A DNA stretch of 64,000 nt from Bostrychus sinensis (lineage: Eukaryota > Chordata > Actinopteri > Gobiiformes > Eleotridae), in the NCBI GenBank assembly GCA_020698575.1, contig CM036242.1, positions 14,489,124 to 14,553,123 of the forward strand. The letters are read 5' to 3'. How positions within the stretch are numbered: position 1 is the first letter of the stretch; each line of letters opens with the position of its first letter. Shown piece after piece: positions 36,183 through 48,699 of this stretch. The position numbers were made by a program, and so were the translations under genes. Below the pieces are notes generated by a model that was not told the DNA's origin, did not search any database, and saw only the letters and a program-made list of their open reading frames with translations.

Positions 36183-37489
36183 TAAGACTAAGATCACATG
36201 TTTTTAATGCACTACACTGTGATAAACAAGAACAAACTCTAAATAAAAGGCTCTAAACAATGTCATAATAAGAGAAGGTAAAACCATAACAACAGTTGCT
36301 TTTTTAATTCTGCTTTTATCCTCAGACAAGTGGCTTATTATTTACTTTAGAAATGTATGTTGACTGCATTATAGAATCATAATTAATTTAAGCAAAAAGA
36401 TAAAAAATGAATGTATTAAGTGTTTTTTTTCCCGCAAATTCAAAGACATCTATAAGCATCTATACACATACTGCAGCAGGTCCTCCTCATCTTAACATGG
36501 CAGTCCCTCCCCTTCCTGGTGACGGCTGTAGGCTCGATGGGTGACAAATAGCCTCTGAACGATGGCATTGATCCCTCCAGAGGAAATGGTCGTAGAATGA
36601 AATGATCAAATCACTAACAATGATAGCAGCTTTCCCTCTTCACTGACCTCCTGGGAGTTGATCAATCCCCTTAAAAGAGCTGCACCAGAGATTTATACCA
36701 ACTTCCCATGGCTGCACACACACTCACCGTAATAGACACACTCGCGGGCACACTGTATGAAAGACGATAGCCCTGTTTACTTGTTGACCTTTAAGTGAAC
36801 TAGAGTGGATGTACCACCCATGTCGAGCTGTCCCTGTGCGTAGGACGAAAAAGCTAGACGTAATTAGCCTACTCATATGGAAATGCTCAGAAACACAAGA
36901 GAATCGCTGCAGTCAAAGAGAGTAGGCAGACGCAATCTGATGAAGCCCTGTAATTTACATAAATGTGTATCAGACATAAAAGAATAGCTCAAATGAAAAA
37001 ACAAGCCTTCTGTTTTCATCTCTGTGCAAGAAAGTACTGGGGGCTAAATAGAAGGCAGTAATTATACACAAAATATTCAGGAAAGATGAGCAAGAAAAAA
37101 CAAGCTTAAGAGAATAGAAGACTACTCAAGCTCCAAAAACCTGTTTTACGTGACATTTTCAAAATTGCGAAACATAAACCAGAAAATGTGCACACCCTCT
37201 ACCTCCCTGTCACCTGCTTAGTTACTGCAAGAATATGAAGAATGGGAATGAATGTTGCAAACTTCAAGAGACCTAAAATGTAAGTTGCTCTTGCAATGGC
37301 ACAACCTTACACCACCAGTTGAATTTTACACTGAATAGCCACTTTAGTAAATCCAACCAACTGCTACACAAAGTTGGTGCTCATATTTATGGCACTCACA
37401 TAGAAGCACTTTGATTCTTGTCTCTGTGCTAAAAAATACTGCTATGTCAGCTTAAGAAACCAGCATTATTATTAGGTAACAACAATATC
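36183..37489. other. Intergenic with a non-repetitive patch at 36,480-36,900
   Basis: The patch has balanced composition, no open frame and no repeat hallmark, including ggtgacggctgtaggctcga and catatggaaatgctcag. It may be a conserved non-coding element. The rest is AT-rich without recognisable content. Confidence 0.35.
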
Positions 37490-37633
37490 CAATACATCGG
37501 CCGATACAGTTATACATTAGGAAAAAGTATTTTAAAGCATTTTTCTTTCTGCTGTTGTTTACATGAAAACGGTGTGTACACCCTAGGACACTCTATTAGA
37601 CTAAACAACTTTTTTAAATGTTGTAGAAAGCTG

Positions 37634-37962
37634 GGTTGGGGAGGAGCTCGGAGTAGAGAAGCTGCTCCTCCACATCGAGAGGAGTCAGTTGAGGTGGCTC
37701 GGGTATCTGTTCCGGATGCCTCCTGGATGCCTCCCTGGGGAGGTGTTCCGGGCATGTCCCACTGGGAGGAGGCCCCGGGGAAGACCTAGGACATGCTGGA
37801 GGGACTATGTCTCTTGGCTGGCCTGGGAACGCCTTGGGGTCCCCCCGGTAGAGCTGGAGGAAGTGTCTGTGGAGAGGGAAGTCTGGGCATCTTTGCTTAG
37901 ACTGCTGCCTCCGCGACCCGGTCCCGGATAAGCGGAAGAAGATGGATGGATGGATGGATGGA
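37634..37962 (+). mobile_element. Rex3-type (RTE clade) LINE, 5'-truncated insertion
   Basis: An open frame from 37641 to the stop at 37929-37931 encodes 96 residues of the RTE-family C-terminus. It includes SQLRWLGYLFRMPPG, GRRPRGRPRTCWRDY and ends LLRLLPPRPGPG. A very short 3' end follows, then six GATG units (37941-37964), which is the published hallmark of Rex3. The 12-bp target duplication tgtagaaagctg occurs at 37622-37633 and 37963-37974. It lacks endonuclease and reverse transcriptase and is dead on arrival, but its intact frame suggests a recent insertion. Confidence 0.85.
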
Positions 37963-38389
37963 TGTAGAAAGCTGCTTAATGTTCTTTATGCTGATTGTTA
38001 TGTAGGTTGTAGTGGATATTGCTGTGGGGAGTATTATTATGTATTTTATTGTATTATATTTATTTATTTTATTTGGCTTTAACTAAATTTGTTTAACTTG
38101 AATTTCATTTAAACTTGCTCTGCAAATAGAGCATGGGGAGAACTACAAAATGCATTTTGAATTTTTGTTTTGTGTTGTTTAGGTTTTATGGCAGAGAAAT
38201 GAGCAAAATATTTTTATTGCCTTTTTGAGCTTTTCAGGCCATGAGAAGGTGATTTGGGCTGTTTCCTACGAACTGCAGAGTAAATGCCCAAGTGTTTGGA
38301 GACACCAGCACACCCTCTGCTGGGCAAAATAGCAGAAGGCCATCATTTACAAGTAAACAGGTCTATTCCAGCACGCAGTAAAAATAGTA

Positions 38390-38490
38390 CTGTTTATATC
38401 GACAGATATCGGCCAGATTTTGGCCGATAACCAACAATTTTCAAATGGGATATATCGGCCGGCAGACATATCGGTTGGGCTGTACTCCTT
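38390..38490. mobile_element. TATCGGCC-type transposon end
   Basis: Repeated tatcggcc/ggccgata words (38,408, 38,422, 38,453) and the end atatcggttgggctgtac match a teleost DNA-transposon end. Similar words occur at 37,490-37,510 (atacatcggccgataca), on the far side of the Rex3 insertion. The Rex3 copy may therefore sit inside one ~1-kb element. Confidence 0.45.
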
Positions 38491-39617
38491 ATCTGGCCCC
38501 TCTCTCTCTGACCTCACGCACTTTCTCTGCCTCCCCAACTTCCACCTTCTGGGTTGAGCCACTGCTCTCGGCAGGTAAGAGAATCCCCTGATCTTCTCCA
38601 GGGTTGCCAAGGCTGCAGTATTCCCGTGGAATTGGGCAGCTTTTTAAGTGTTGCTGTGGGTGAAAAAAATTGTCCACGGGTTGGTGAGAGCTATTTTTTT
38701 TTGTAAATGTTAGGCTATTTCAGTATATTCTCTGGGTATTTAATAGCATTATTCTCCCATACCGCTTCTCCCACATTAGCATGGCAGCCAGCCCACAAAG
38801 AGAAATGAAAAACTGATTATTAACATGTTAATATGACAAAGGCACAGAATGCTTCTGTAGTATTGTGGTGAACAAGACCAAAAGGAGTGAATCATATCAG
38901 GGGCAGAAACAAACCAAGTGAAATGTGTTGCTTTTATAAAGTAAGGCCGAATGCATTTGGCTGGCCACACTTACACATGCAGAGCATACTCGGGTCTTTG
39001 GTCCGATTTCTCCAGAGAACTGGTCAAACCACTCTTGTCTCAATCTATATGCAGAGCAGAGAGCCTATACTGCTCTGGGAATTCACCAGCAGCACTAAAA
39101 ACTTTGTAGCGCTAAATACTAATACTAATACTAATAAATGCAGCTAATTTACATGGTAAATCAGGTCTGTAACACTTCAACTTTACTGAATAAAGTTAAA
39201 AGTTAGAAAAATGCATTCCTCACATGATAAATACGTATCACATAGAGCCATAAACGTATCAAATCTAGCCTTTGAAACTTGATAGACCAAAACAAAAGCA
39301 GCGGAGGAATCCAAAATATGTGTCTTCACTGGTCTAAAAATGTGTGAGTATGCCTCTAAACACTGGGCAAATGTTCTTCTGTCTGTTTAATACCGACTGT
39401 TGTTGAATACCTCTCGAAAGTTAAATGGAGTATGTTGTATACATGCAGTAGTAGTCTGACAATGAACCGCATTACCCAGGTGCCCCAGTCCGATTAAGAA
39501 AAGTTCAAATGACTGCCCCCCAGTGGGAGTCCTGGGTTTGCATGCAGTTTTAAACTCTTGTTATAATCGGAATAAGGCAATAATTCAGTTTTCTTAACCT
39601 GCATGTAAGCATAATTA
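38491..39617. other. Intergenic, no gene seen
   Basis: No exon recognised. A short TAC-TAA repeat is at about 39,113-39,136. Confidence 0.5.
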
Positions 39618-39735
39618 CTAGGGCTGCACAACTACTCAAAATTGAATCAAAATTGCAGTTTTAATTGTTGCAATTACCAAATAGCAAAGGCTGCAATTAT
39701 TTATGTGATTTAATGTTCACTGGAGAAAAAAAAAA
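39618..39735. mobile_element. hAT-like element, left end
   Basis: Begins tagggctgcacaactac and runs into an AT-rich stretch with caattattt words. It is the same terminal class as the better-defined element at 59,397. The right end was not found; a LINE lies immediately downstream. Confidence 0.4.
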
Positions 39736-39804
39736 CCCTGTCCCCACCTGATTTTAGTGTGTTCAAATCGTGCTACAGCTGTAGTTGTCCCCAGGGCTTT
39801 TTAG

Positions 39805-41060
39805 ACATTTTCTTTTTATTTATTTATTTGCATTTATTTGAAATAGGACAGTGCACATTCATCAACAAATCAGCAGTGAGCATCAATGTAAATATGCTGG
39901 AGTTAGCACAAAAGCTAAATTTCATCCGTTGTCCAAGGGCAGGTACCATAAAACTACAAAATACAGATTACATCACATATCGTCACACAATATCAGACAT
40001 ATTGCACAGACAAACAAAGACCAGGTACATTAGACATTAGTCACAAAGAAGTTAAAATACACCGTGATGAGAAAATAATTTACATATGGGTACATTGCTG
40101 GTTTGATTTCAAATATTGTTTTAGGTATTTTTTAAAGTTAAGTAGTTGTCACAGTTCCTAACATGGGCTGGCAGTGTATTCCATGACCGTGTCCCTCTAA
40201 TAGACACTACAATTTGGCTAAATTTAGTCCTCTGCCATTGTACATTGCAGTCTCCTCTGGTTAATGCGCTAGTGTTTACTCTATCATTATTTTTTTTATG
40301 TATAAAGTCCTTTAATGGTGGAGGTGCAAGCCCATTCAAAACTTTAAAAATGAGACAGACATCCAAAAATACCTGATAACTGTTGAGGTCTAGAATATTA
40401 TACTTACTTAAAATATAACAGTAATGAAAATGTATAGGCTTCCTGTCTAGGGTCTTCAGTGTTTTCTTGAAGAGAGACTTGATGGTTTTTTAGGTGCTTT
40501 CTGTTGTATGAGACCAGGTTGTGTAACAGTAAGTTATGTGAGTAAATATCATAGCATGCATATAAGCCTTTGCTGACTCAACAGTGAGAAAAGGTCTTAT
40601 ATGTTGAAAGTTTGATAAGTTAAATTTTATAACATTTGAGATTTTTTTCACATGTTGCTTAAATGTTAAATTTGAATCAAAGACCACACCAAGATACTTG
40701 AATTGTTCTACCACATTTAGTCTTTCTCCATTGACTAAGACAGATAGCTCTGCTGGCTGCCGTGAAAAAAACATGCAGACCGTTTTTGTTGTATTCAAAT
40801 GTAAACATGAGTTTTGGAGCCAGTGAGACACTGGTACCATTGCCCCAGAAAGTATTGCAGCAGCTTCTTGTTTCGTTTTTGCATGAGCATACAATACCAT
40901 GTCATCAGCGTATAATTGTATTTTGATATCTGAACAAACCTTTGGTAAGTTATTAACATAAAGACTGAATAAGATTGGTCCCAGTATTGAACCTTGTGGG
41001 ACTCCAGCCGAACAAGTAAGATGAGATGACTGTGAATTCAACTGTGAAATCAATTTATAA
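39805..41060 (-). mobile_element. L2/Maui-like LINE, 5'-truncated, with reverse transcriptase remnant
   Basis: Minus-strand frame 41053 to 40121 encodes the second half of a non-LTR reverse transcriptase and its C-terminal part. GVPQGSILGPILFSLYVNNLP is at its start. The catalytic YADD is at 40912-40901. FKYLGVVFDSNLTF follows, and near the end come IFKVLNGLAPPPLKDFI and GTRSWNTLPAHVRNC. One in-frame TAA (40492-40490) breaks an otherwise open ~310 codons. The 3' UTR contains gcactgtcctatttcaaata and ends in an AAAT-rich tail near 39,808-39,830, typical of fish L2/Maui elements. The 5' part (endonuclease, RT fingers) is absent, so the copy is inactive. Confidence 0.85.
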
Positions 41061-41149
41061 CTTTTGACTGCACATGTGTCTAGGTAATTTTGACTGAGTT
41101 TGGAGTCTTTTGAATGAAAACTGAAAGCTTATATACTTTTAGTACGAGG

Positions 41150-41545
41150 GGTACGATTTTGCAGGTCTTGGGTTCCACCCAATATGGCCGACTTCCTGTT
41201 GGCTTTAGGGCAGAGCCATAACATATTTTTTTACTTGTCCTGACATGTTCTATGATCCTTTCATTTTTCTACCTTGAAAAATGTTTGTGGTCGCCTCCCA
41301 TAGGCGCAGTGTATTTTGACTTTTCCAGGGGCCGCCACTCAGCCATTTTTTAATATATTTTCTCGCAGACTTTAATACATAAAATGTTTCGCCAACCTTG
41401 AATTTTGGGTCAAATAAAATTGACTTTTTGTTAATGTTCAGGGGGTGCAATTTGCGTTCAAAAATTCTAAAGTATAATAATAATAATGGAACACATCAAT
41501 CTTAATAGTCCCTTGCCGGCGATTCCTACCAGGCTCGGGCCTAAT
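41150..41545 (+). repeat. Dispersed repeat, copy 1 of an inverted pair
   Basis: Contains a phrase series (ggtcttgggttccacccaat; gtggtcgcctcccataggcg; ccaggggccgccactcagcc; cagggggtgcaatttgcgtt; gattcctaccaggctcgggc) that I recognise as a high-copy fish repeat. A shorter inverted copy is at 53070-53345. Class unknown. It abuts the 5' end of the LINE. Confidence 0.6.
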
Positions 41546-41825
41546 TATATAGTTTACTAGATATTTTTTGTTCAAAAGAAATAATAATTTTAAACTTCAC
41601 TAATAAAAAAAATTAATAAGACCCCTTTGAAATAAGCTATTCAGTTGAAAATATATAAACCTAAAAATGTTGTAAAAAATTTGCAGTTTCACCTTTTTCC
41701 ATTGGTCATTGAGACACTTGAGCTCTTCTTTCATAAGTTTCAATAGTTCAGTATGAATATTGCAATTTCTTTTATTAAAGTTCTTATCATCTTGGAAATA
41801 AATAATGTAATAATTATCCCTTGGA

Positions 41826-41873
41826 AAGCACCCCTTGGGGTCCCCGTACCCCTGGTTGGAAAACACTGCTCTA
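41826..41873. mobile_element. hAT-like element end
   Basis: cttggggtccccgtacccct followed by ggttggaaaacactgct has the form of a hAT MITE terminus. The partner end was not found. Confidence 0.35.
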
Positions 41874-44299
41874 GACCTCCACAGACATGATCTGAAAGGC
41901 CTGTGATTCCTTTTATTAGTTCAGCAGTGAATATTTCAGTCTTTGCTCAGGTGTCCATGCGCTAACCCATGCTTAAAATACTGTATATACTGTGACGTTT
42001 ACACTGAATTTAAAAAAATATACAGCAAATCCAATCGCAATTAGATTTCCATTGGTGACCTTGGTTACGGCTCTCCTTGGTAACTTTGGCGTGTGAATGG
42101 ATGATGTGATCGCATGTGTTTCCTGTGGGATCTGTCCTAATGAAGTCTGTCTGGCACTTAGTGAACCCGAGGACACTCTGGGACTCGGGCTACTCAGGAA
42201 ATGGCCTGTCCTGAATTATACATGTTTTTGTTTGTTTCCAACCTTTATGTGAACACATTTTGGCAAATTATACACATTTGTTGTTGTGTTTTTGCACTCA
42301 TTAATGTCATTAGTTGCAAGTATAGTCGACACAAAATTTATTGTAGTCACTCTGTTTGTCATTCTAACTCCTTTTAAACAGCTCCGGGCTATGAGCTTTG
42401 ACTAACTGGATAAATAATTTAAAGTCCATTTCAAAATGACGTATATCCTCTATTTGCAAAAAAAAGTAATGGTTTCCTTTTAGAGAGACTGAAGGCACTT
42501 TACAAATCCAATTGTGTACCATGGATTTAATACCTTTGCAGTGCCGAGATGCTGCAGGAAGCAATAGCAGCAGTCACCATAGAAGTTCATATCTTAAACT
42601 AACTTGCTCCAGAGGAAAAAAAAAGTTACTACTGAAATACCAGCTCCTCAACCTCTGCCATGTCATGCCTACAAAAATTACAGAAATGGTAGAGGCATTA
42701 ACAGCAGTAGGCTGTCTGGGCCATCTAGCTTGCCAAGACAGTACACTAGAGTGGCCAGCAGGGCACGGAAATTGGATTGCAAGCGAATAATCTGATTCTT
42801 GAAACAGAATATTTGTGTTTTGGGCATTTAATGTACAATAGACAAGTACAGTGGTTCTTTAAGATGCAGGAAGCCAAAATCAGACCACAAGAAAATGCAG
42901 TGATTCATAGCAATAATAAATATTTGTTTTCTAGTATTAAATAATAATACTTATGTAAAGTATTTATTTAAGAAGGCTAAGGCCTGTGTACTACAATAAT
43001 GCTACTTGGTAAGGTAATTATGCCCTGAAGTGGTTCTTAAATCTCTGGACTAGTAAAAAGCGAGACAACGGGGATAAAATAATTCCTTATATTTGAAAAA
43101 ACATTCAAATAAGTTACAACTAATCTTTTGTTAATGTAGCATCAACATTTTGACACTGTCATAAGTCACTGCACAACTAGCTTCCTGCAAAAAATATTTT
43201 GATTGCTTTCCATTAAAAAAAAAATCATTACACACTAGCAGAAAAACTCATTCTCACAAGGACAGAGCAAAACTCATTATGCACCTAGCTCTAATCTGTT
43301 GGTGTGTAGCCCTGATTTGTGGAGGTTATATTTGTTTTGCAGGATCCAGGCTTTAAAAAAGAAAGAAGGAGGAGTGCGGCAGGTGGTTTTTTGAGCCACA
43401 CAAGGTGTCCAGGTCAAATGGTCCTGGTTATAGGCCTTGTCTTCCTGCTGCAGTCTATAAAGCATCTGGCAACACTGTGTGGACTTCTCCATCTTGATAA
43501 GTTTAACTAGTTTATTAAGTATCTAGTTGCACAGAGTGTAATATTGCCACTGGCAGGACTGCTTCAGAACGGTAATGTAATGAAAAACGAACAATGTTAA
43601 ATTGAGCTGGAAAAAGATTTGATTTGAGATATGAACATTGTGCCTGGCATAAACAAAAATCAAAGTGAAAATTTAATTTCCATATAAACCAATTAAGTGC
43701 TTAAATTGAATTTGATTCGGATTTGATTTCTCCACCTCAGCGTTGCTGCAAGCCATTACAATCTACAACCAGTGTATAAGCTTACTCGGCTCATTTGGAG
43801 GAATTAAGTCTGCTTTAAACATCTAAAAATATAGGTATGAAAAATAAAAAAATATGTTCAGGTTGTTCACAATGATTCCCAAAAAACTTACTTAAACATT
43901 ATTTGAATGAACAATATTATTTAATGTGTGTTTAAATAAATATGATACAGTAACATAACAGTCACCAGAGTAAGTTTATGAAGACTGCTCCACCAAGTGT
44001 TGCTCTAGCTATTTGTATGGGTTTAGTTTTCTGACAGACAAAACTATTTTTGTCAGAAAGCTTTATTTAAAGGAAATGTTATCCAGAGGACACTACTAAA
44101 TAATTTATAACTGGGTTTCTAATAAACTGTAACCAGGGAAAGTGTTGGGTTCTGAAATGCTTCATAATATTTATATATCTTGTTCTCTTTTGATTTATTA
44201 AAATAAAATAAAAATAACAATTCTTGTAAAAACCAACAAGGGCCTAGTTACAAAAAGGAAAAGCAAGAAGGAATTGCACATTGTGAATCTACAGCCAAA
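41874..44299. other. Intergenic, no gene seen
   Basis: AT-rich. The frames present are short and without splice context. Confidence 0.5.
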
Positions 44300-44520
44300 T
44301 TCATTCATTCATCTTCTTTTGCTTATTCCCGTTGGGGATCGTGGGTGACTGCAGCCTATCCCAGTAACTTTGGGCCTTAGGCAGGGTAGACTCTGGACAG
44401 TGGGCAGCTTGTCGCAGAGCTGACACAGAGACACACACAGACAACCATTCACTCTCACATTCATTCACTTGGGGCAATTTACCAAGCACATGCATGTCTT
44501 TGGACAGTGGGAGGAAGCCA
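44300..44520 (-). repeat. tRNA-SINE family A, 3' part
   Basis: Closely resembles 11,488-11,765 in the same orientation. Shared words are tttgggccttaggcagggta, gacaaccattcactctcac, and a catgcatgt followed by ttggac. The tRNA-like head is missing. Confidence 0.65.
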
Positions 44521-46599
44521 AAAAGCTAAACAAATAAGAAAGAGCAATATGTATTATCACAAAACTATATCCCCAACCCTTTTGATGCTCAGTGAGATGT
44601 TAATTAAAAGGTCAGGGCCAGTCACATAAACCCACAGGCAATAATTAGCAGTAGACAGCAACTAAGGCAGCAAGATATCTTAAATTCTTTAGGGCAAATT
44701 AAAAAATACAATATATAGCTAACTAATGGTGTCACACTCTAATCAGTTTATTAATGGCAAAGGTTGCCTGAGCCTTTAAATGTTTAGGCTGGTTCTGTTT
44801 CACTTTATTTTTTCTGTTTTTTTTTTTTACGTCATTTAGTATGATAGTTATGTGCTAAGATAGTGAGCAACAAAGGCAACTGAAAAGCCTCAAAAAGCAA
44901 GTCAAAGTCAGATAAAATACACGCCTCTGCTGTTGACTATGTTGTCTGTGAAAGTTCCCATTCGCACAGCTCAGCTAGAATAAAAAAAACAGAATCAAAA
45001 AGAATTATTTATGGTGACGAGTGTGCGCTCTGTCTTTCAGAAAGTCCCTGTTTTCACTGTGAAAGCCAAACATGCAGGTTCTGATGTAGTGAACTATATC
45101 TGTCACTGTCAGACAACTGCTGGTTTGTAGCCAGCAGGAAAAAACATCTCTTGAACTGAGTGCAGTACAAAGAGCAGTAAACACAACACACTGAGCACAA
45201 TACACAATATGTCATGTCCTGGGGGATGTGGCCTTCATTGTAATTCCCCCGATGAGAAGATGAGGTCTGTAACTAAGAGTTTGGCTGCAGCCCGCTCCCC
45301 ACTGTTGTCTGCTGTTTAAGGTCTCACTCCATTACATCCTCCGGCTCATTCTTCACATTCCTAAATATCCTCTTTATTTCACGCTGACCTTGTTTTGATG
45401 CAGTTTGAACAAATTGAGAAGTAAGTGAAAATTGAGAAAGAATGTAATGAGAAGAAAATCAAATAGAAGGTTTCAGTACATAGTGATATATGAGGTCAAG
45501 AGAATACTATTTTTATATGCACAATGCAAAAGACATGCTGTAACGTAGCATATGTATAACAAATATACGTATGTGGTAGACATTGGGTACAAATATACAA
45601 GGTTAATTACTGTATTTGGTGATATAAAGCAGGGTGTTTAATCTTGTATCATATGTATGTATGCCAGTGGACTGCATACACCTCTATTTTACTTGGTATG
45701 GTTGTTCTTATGGCACAACATAATGTGTGTATATATACGGTGCAGAGAAGTTGTCTCTGCCTTGTTACAACAGTATTATTTAGTTGCATTTAATGTTTCT
45801 TGGATTATAAGGGACTGATAACAGTTAACTGACTTTGGTATGGACAAGTGCTCCAACTGGGGCATTGTGGAAAGGGTTAGCCCTATGTTTCCCACTACCT
45901 ATGTTCCCTGAAAAACATTAAGGTTAGGTATTAGGGCTAAGGTTGGGGAACATCTGGACTTACCAGAATGCATAAGAACCTACATTCACCAGTACTCATG
46001 TTCCCTGTTTTCTATGGACCACGGGACACAGGTACAGGGGAACATATTGATGGGTCGGTCACTCTCATTGGTGAGCTGTTTTTTTCTTTCTGAAAGGATC
46101 TTTTCAATAACAGGGCAGATAATAACAGAGAGAGAAGAAACCCCATCAGCTCCTCTAAACTGAAGCACTTGGTCTTCCTCAAAGCCAGTCTGTCCTGAAA
46201 AATAAAGTTACATTTAGATAGTCGATGGTGGTTAGTTCACGGAGACACCTGAAGCTGTTTGGTGCTGCTGTTTTGCACAATGCACACTGCAAAATATTAT
46301 TTATTATTATTAGAGTATATATTTATGATGAGGTTTATTGATTTTTTAGGTCAGCTGTTGCTGTTCTTTTTACTTTTTAATATCAAATAAAGCCCTGCTT
46401 TTTGTTAGGGGTGTGTCTGTCTATTAATTAAAAAAAAGTCAACATCTGTCCATTGTTTATTTTTTTATATTGAATTATAGGTGTGTTTACATTGTTATGT
46501 GGTCAGAACTTTTGAATACTTCATCACAACCCATGTTTTTCAGTTACATTTATGAGTATACAGTACAACTCATTAATCAAAACTGTGCTAAATTTGCAA
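44521..46599. other. Intergenic, no gene seen
   Basis: AT-rich. A possible small inverted structure built on cctatgttccc and ggggaacata lies at about 45,897-46,045. Nothing else is recognisable. Confidence 0.45.
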
Positions 46600-46722
46600 A
46601 ATTTAAAAAGTCTCGGTGGCAAAATGAAGAGTCATTTGTGAGCCAAAAAAGCCGGCTCTTTTTGGTGAGCCATGCCAAATGATCCAGCTCACTGAAATGA
46701 GCTGAAATTCCCATCACTAGAA
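46600..46722. mobile_element. hAT-like element end with AGCCGGCT palindrome
   Basis: Contains the near-palindrome aaaaaagccggctcttttt and ends gaaattcccatcactag, a common terminus of a fish hAT family. The left end was not identified. Confidence 0.45.
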
Positions 46723-46865
46723 CATACTATAGGTACAGTAGATTGACAGGAAATAGGTGAGAGAGGAAAGGGGTAATGACATGAGGCACTTTGGCCCAAG
46801 AATCAAACCTGGGCCGCTCCAGTTATGTGGCAGTGACTCCATCAGGTGATCCACTAAAGGCCATG
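46723..46865 (-). repeat. tRNA-SINE family D
   Basis: On the minus strand a B-box-like aggtttgattcttgggcc is followed by tgcctcatgtcattacccc, then tttcctctctcacctatttc and ctgtc. This is the body of a very widespread teleost SINE. The A-box half is weak. Confidence 0.6.
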
Positions 46866-48699
46866 TAAGTGAGCTTTTTCAATAATAATGCCAACTTTAC
46901 AGGTTTGATTGTGAGAGCCTGGAGAATCTTCACAGACAAAATGTCAACTTTGTTTTGAGATTTGAGAACAAATGTCCTGTGGTGTAAGTGTATAATTTAT
47001 TGACCTCTCTGGATGAAGCCAAGATACAGATTCAGAGCATGAAAGCGAGCAGTGGTGCAGTATTTATCAAGGCATTTGTTCAATTCTTCTCTCAGTTGTA
47101 GACTTTGGAACCACATACTGCAGGTATTCCATATTACTGGCTTTTTGTATCAGTAATAATTGTGAAACCACCACTTAGTGACAATGTTGTGCATCTACTC
47201 AAAAGTGACATTATATTTCCCTGTCTATTTCCCCTGTTACGTCTTTGTCACATGCACTTGCCAAACCTGTCGCATCAAACACCCTCACTCCCAAACAATC
47301 TATTTTGGGGCTTTTGCAACTTCACTTCATGACAAGCAATAGTTTCCAAGGGGGAAAAAACACAAAAATAGACTAGTAAAGAAGATGACATATAAAAAAC
47401 GTTAAGAAGCCAGACAGAACAAGAACGTTGTATGCCACTTACAACCCGCTGCGCCTTCAGGGAACGCAAGTCAGACATTTTCCCATGAATAAGCTCCATT
47501 TGCTGCAGAGGCTGCATTTTGCAGAGCACAACCCTTTTCTCCCATTATTTCCGGATGAACACTTAATAGCATTTTATTAAGTCACATTTGGACTTTCTAA
47601 CGTAGTGCGTGGTGGAAGCAGAGGCTTAATCCACACCTACACAGCTGCGGGACAACAGTGCACTTGGAGACAGAGTGGCACAGTAAATAGCCTCATAAAT
47701 TCACCATGTCTGTCTGTGCAAATATTTGTGTATACAGTAGATAAAAACCCTAGGGATGCAGGTTAGTGGTGGGGTCTGTCTGCATTCCAAAGGCCAATGA
47801 AAAAGCATGACACAACACACCACAGACTGGAAGTGGGCTGGCAGAGATGGGAAAGATGGCTAATTGTCACCTACAGTGCATTCTTTTGCTGGCTGGTGAT
47901 TGGAGGGCTATTGTACAAAAGTGATGTCAAGTGTTATTGTGGACAGAATGGATTTGGTGGAGACAAAACAAAAGTATGTCGTAATAGCTAAAGGCAAGCA
48001 CCCAAAGCAATGTAATTCAACAGTTTTATATCCTGCAAAAAAACTATAAAATCTTAATTTTGCTTTAATGAATCTCTAAATCATGACCTAATTTGAAACT
48101 AAAAGCACTCTTGAAAAATGCATCTCTGCCAAGGCATTATAGTTTCCTATAAATCCAGACAAATGGATTCATTTGTTCTTATCCCTATTTGTGACCTTTC
48201 CTGAATATTTGATGAAATCTATTTTGAGTTAAGCTCCCAATCTACAATATTATGTCTACTGTGGCTAAAACATGGACAGGATGTATATAGTAAGGAGAAA
48301 ATGTGAATGCATCAAAGACGTCAATATCTCTTCAGTATCTCTCAAAGTTATCCCAACCTTTTGCAGTTTGCAATATTTATATTTATACATCAGACACATT
48401 TTGCCACATTCCCAGTTTCGGAGCCCAACCAGAGAAATGACCCTGAAATTCAACTATGTAAAAGTTAATTTAATAGACTTATGTAATAGGCTTGCATTTC
48501 ACATTACACAACAGATACAGTGTCTTAAAATTGGTTTCATATGACAACAATTTAACATATGACAAATAACAAACAAAAAGTCTGTTATTGCTTCTGACTT
48601 ATTCTCACAGTCGAGGTCTTACACCCCTTTAGACCAAATAGTGTGTTACTACTGTGTTTTATAGAAAGTGTTAATTGTGGGTGTGGCTGGGCAAAAAAA
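46866..48699. other. Intergenic, no gene seen
   Basis: No exon or RNA gene recognised. AT-rich frames only. Confidence 0.5.
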
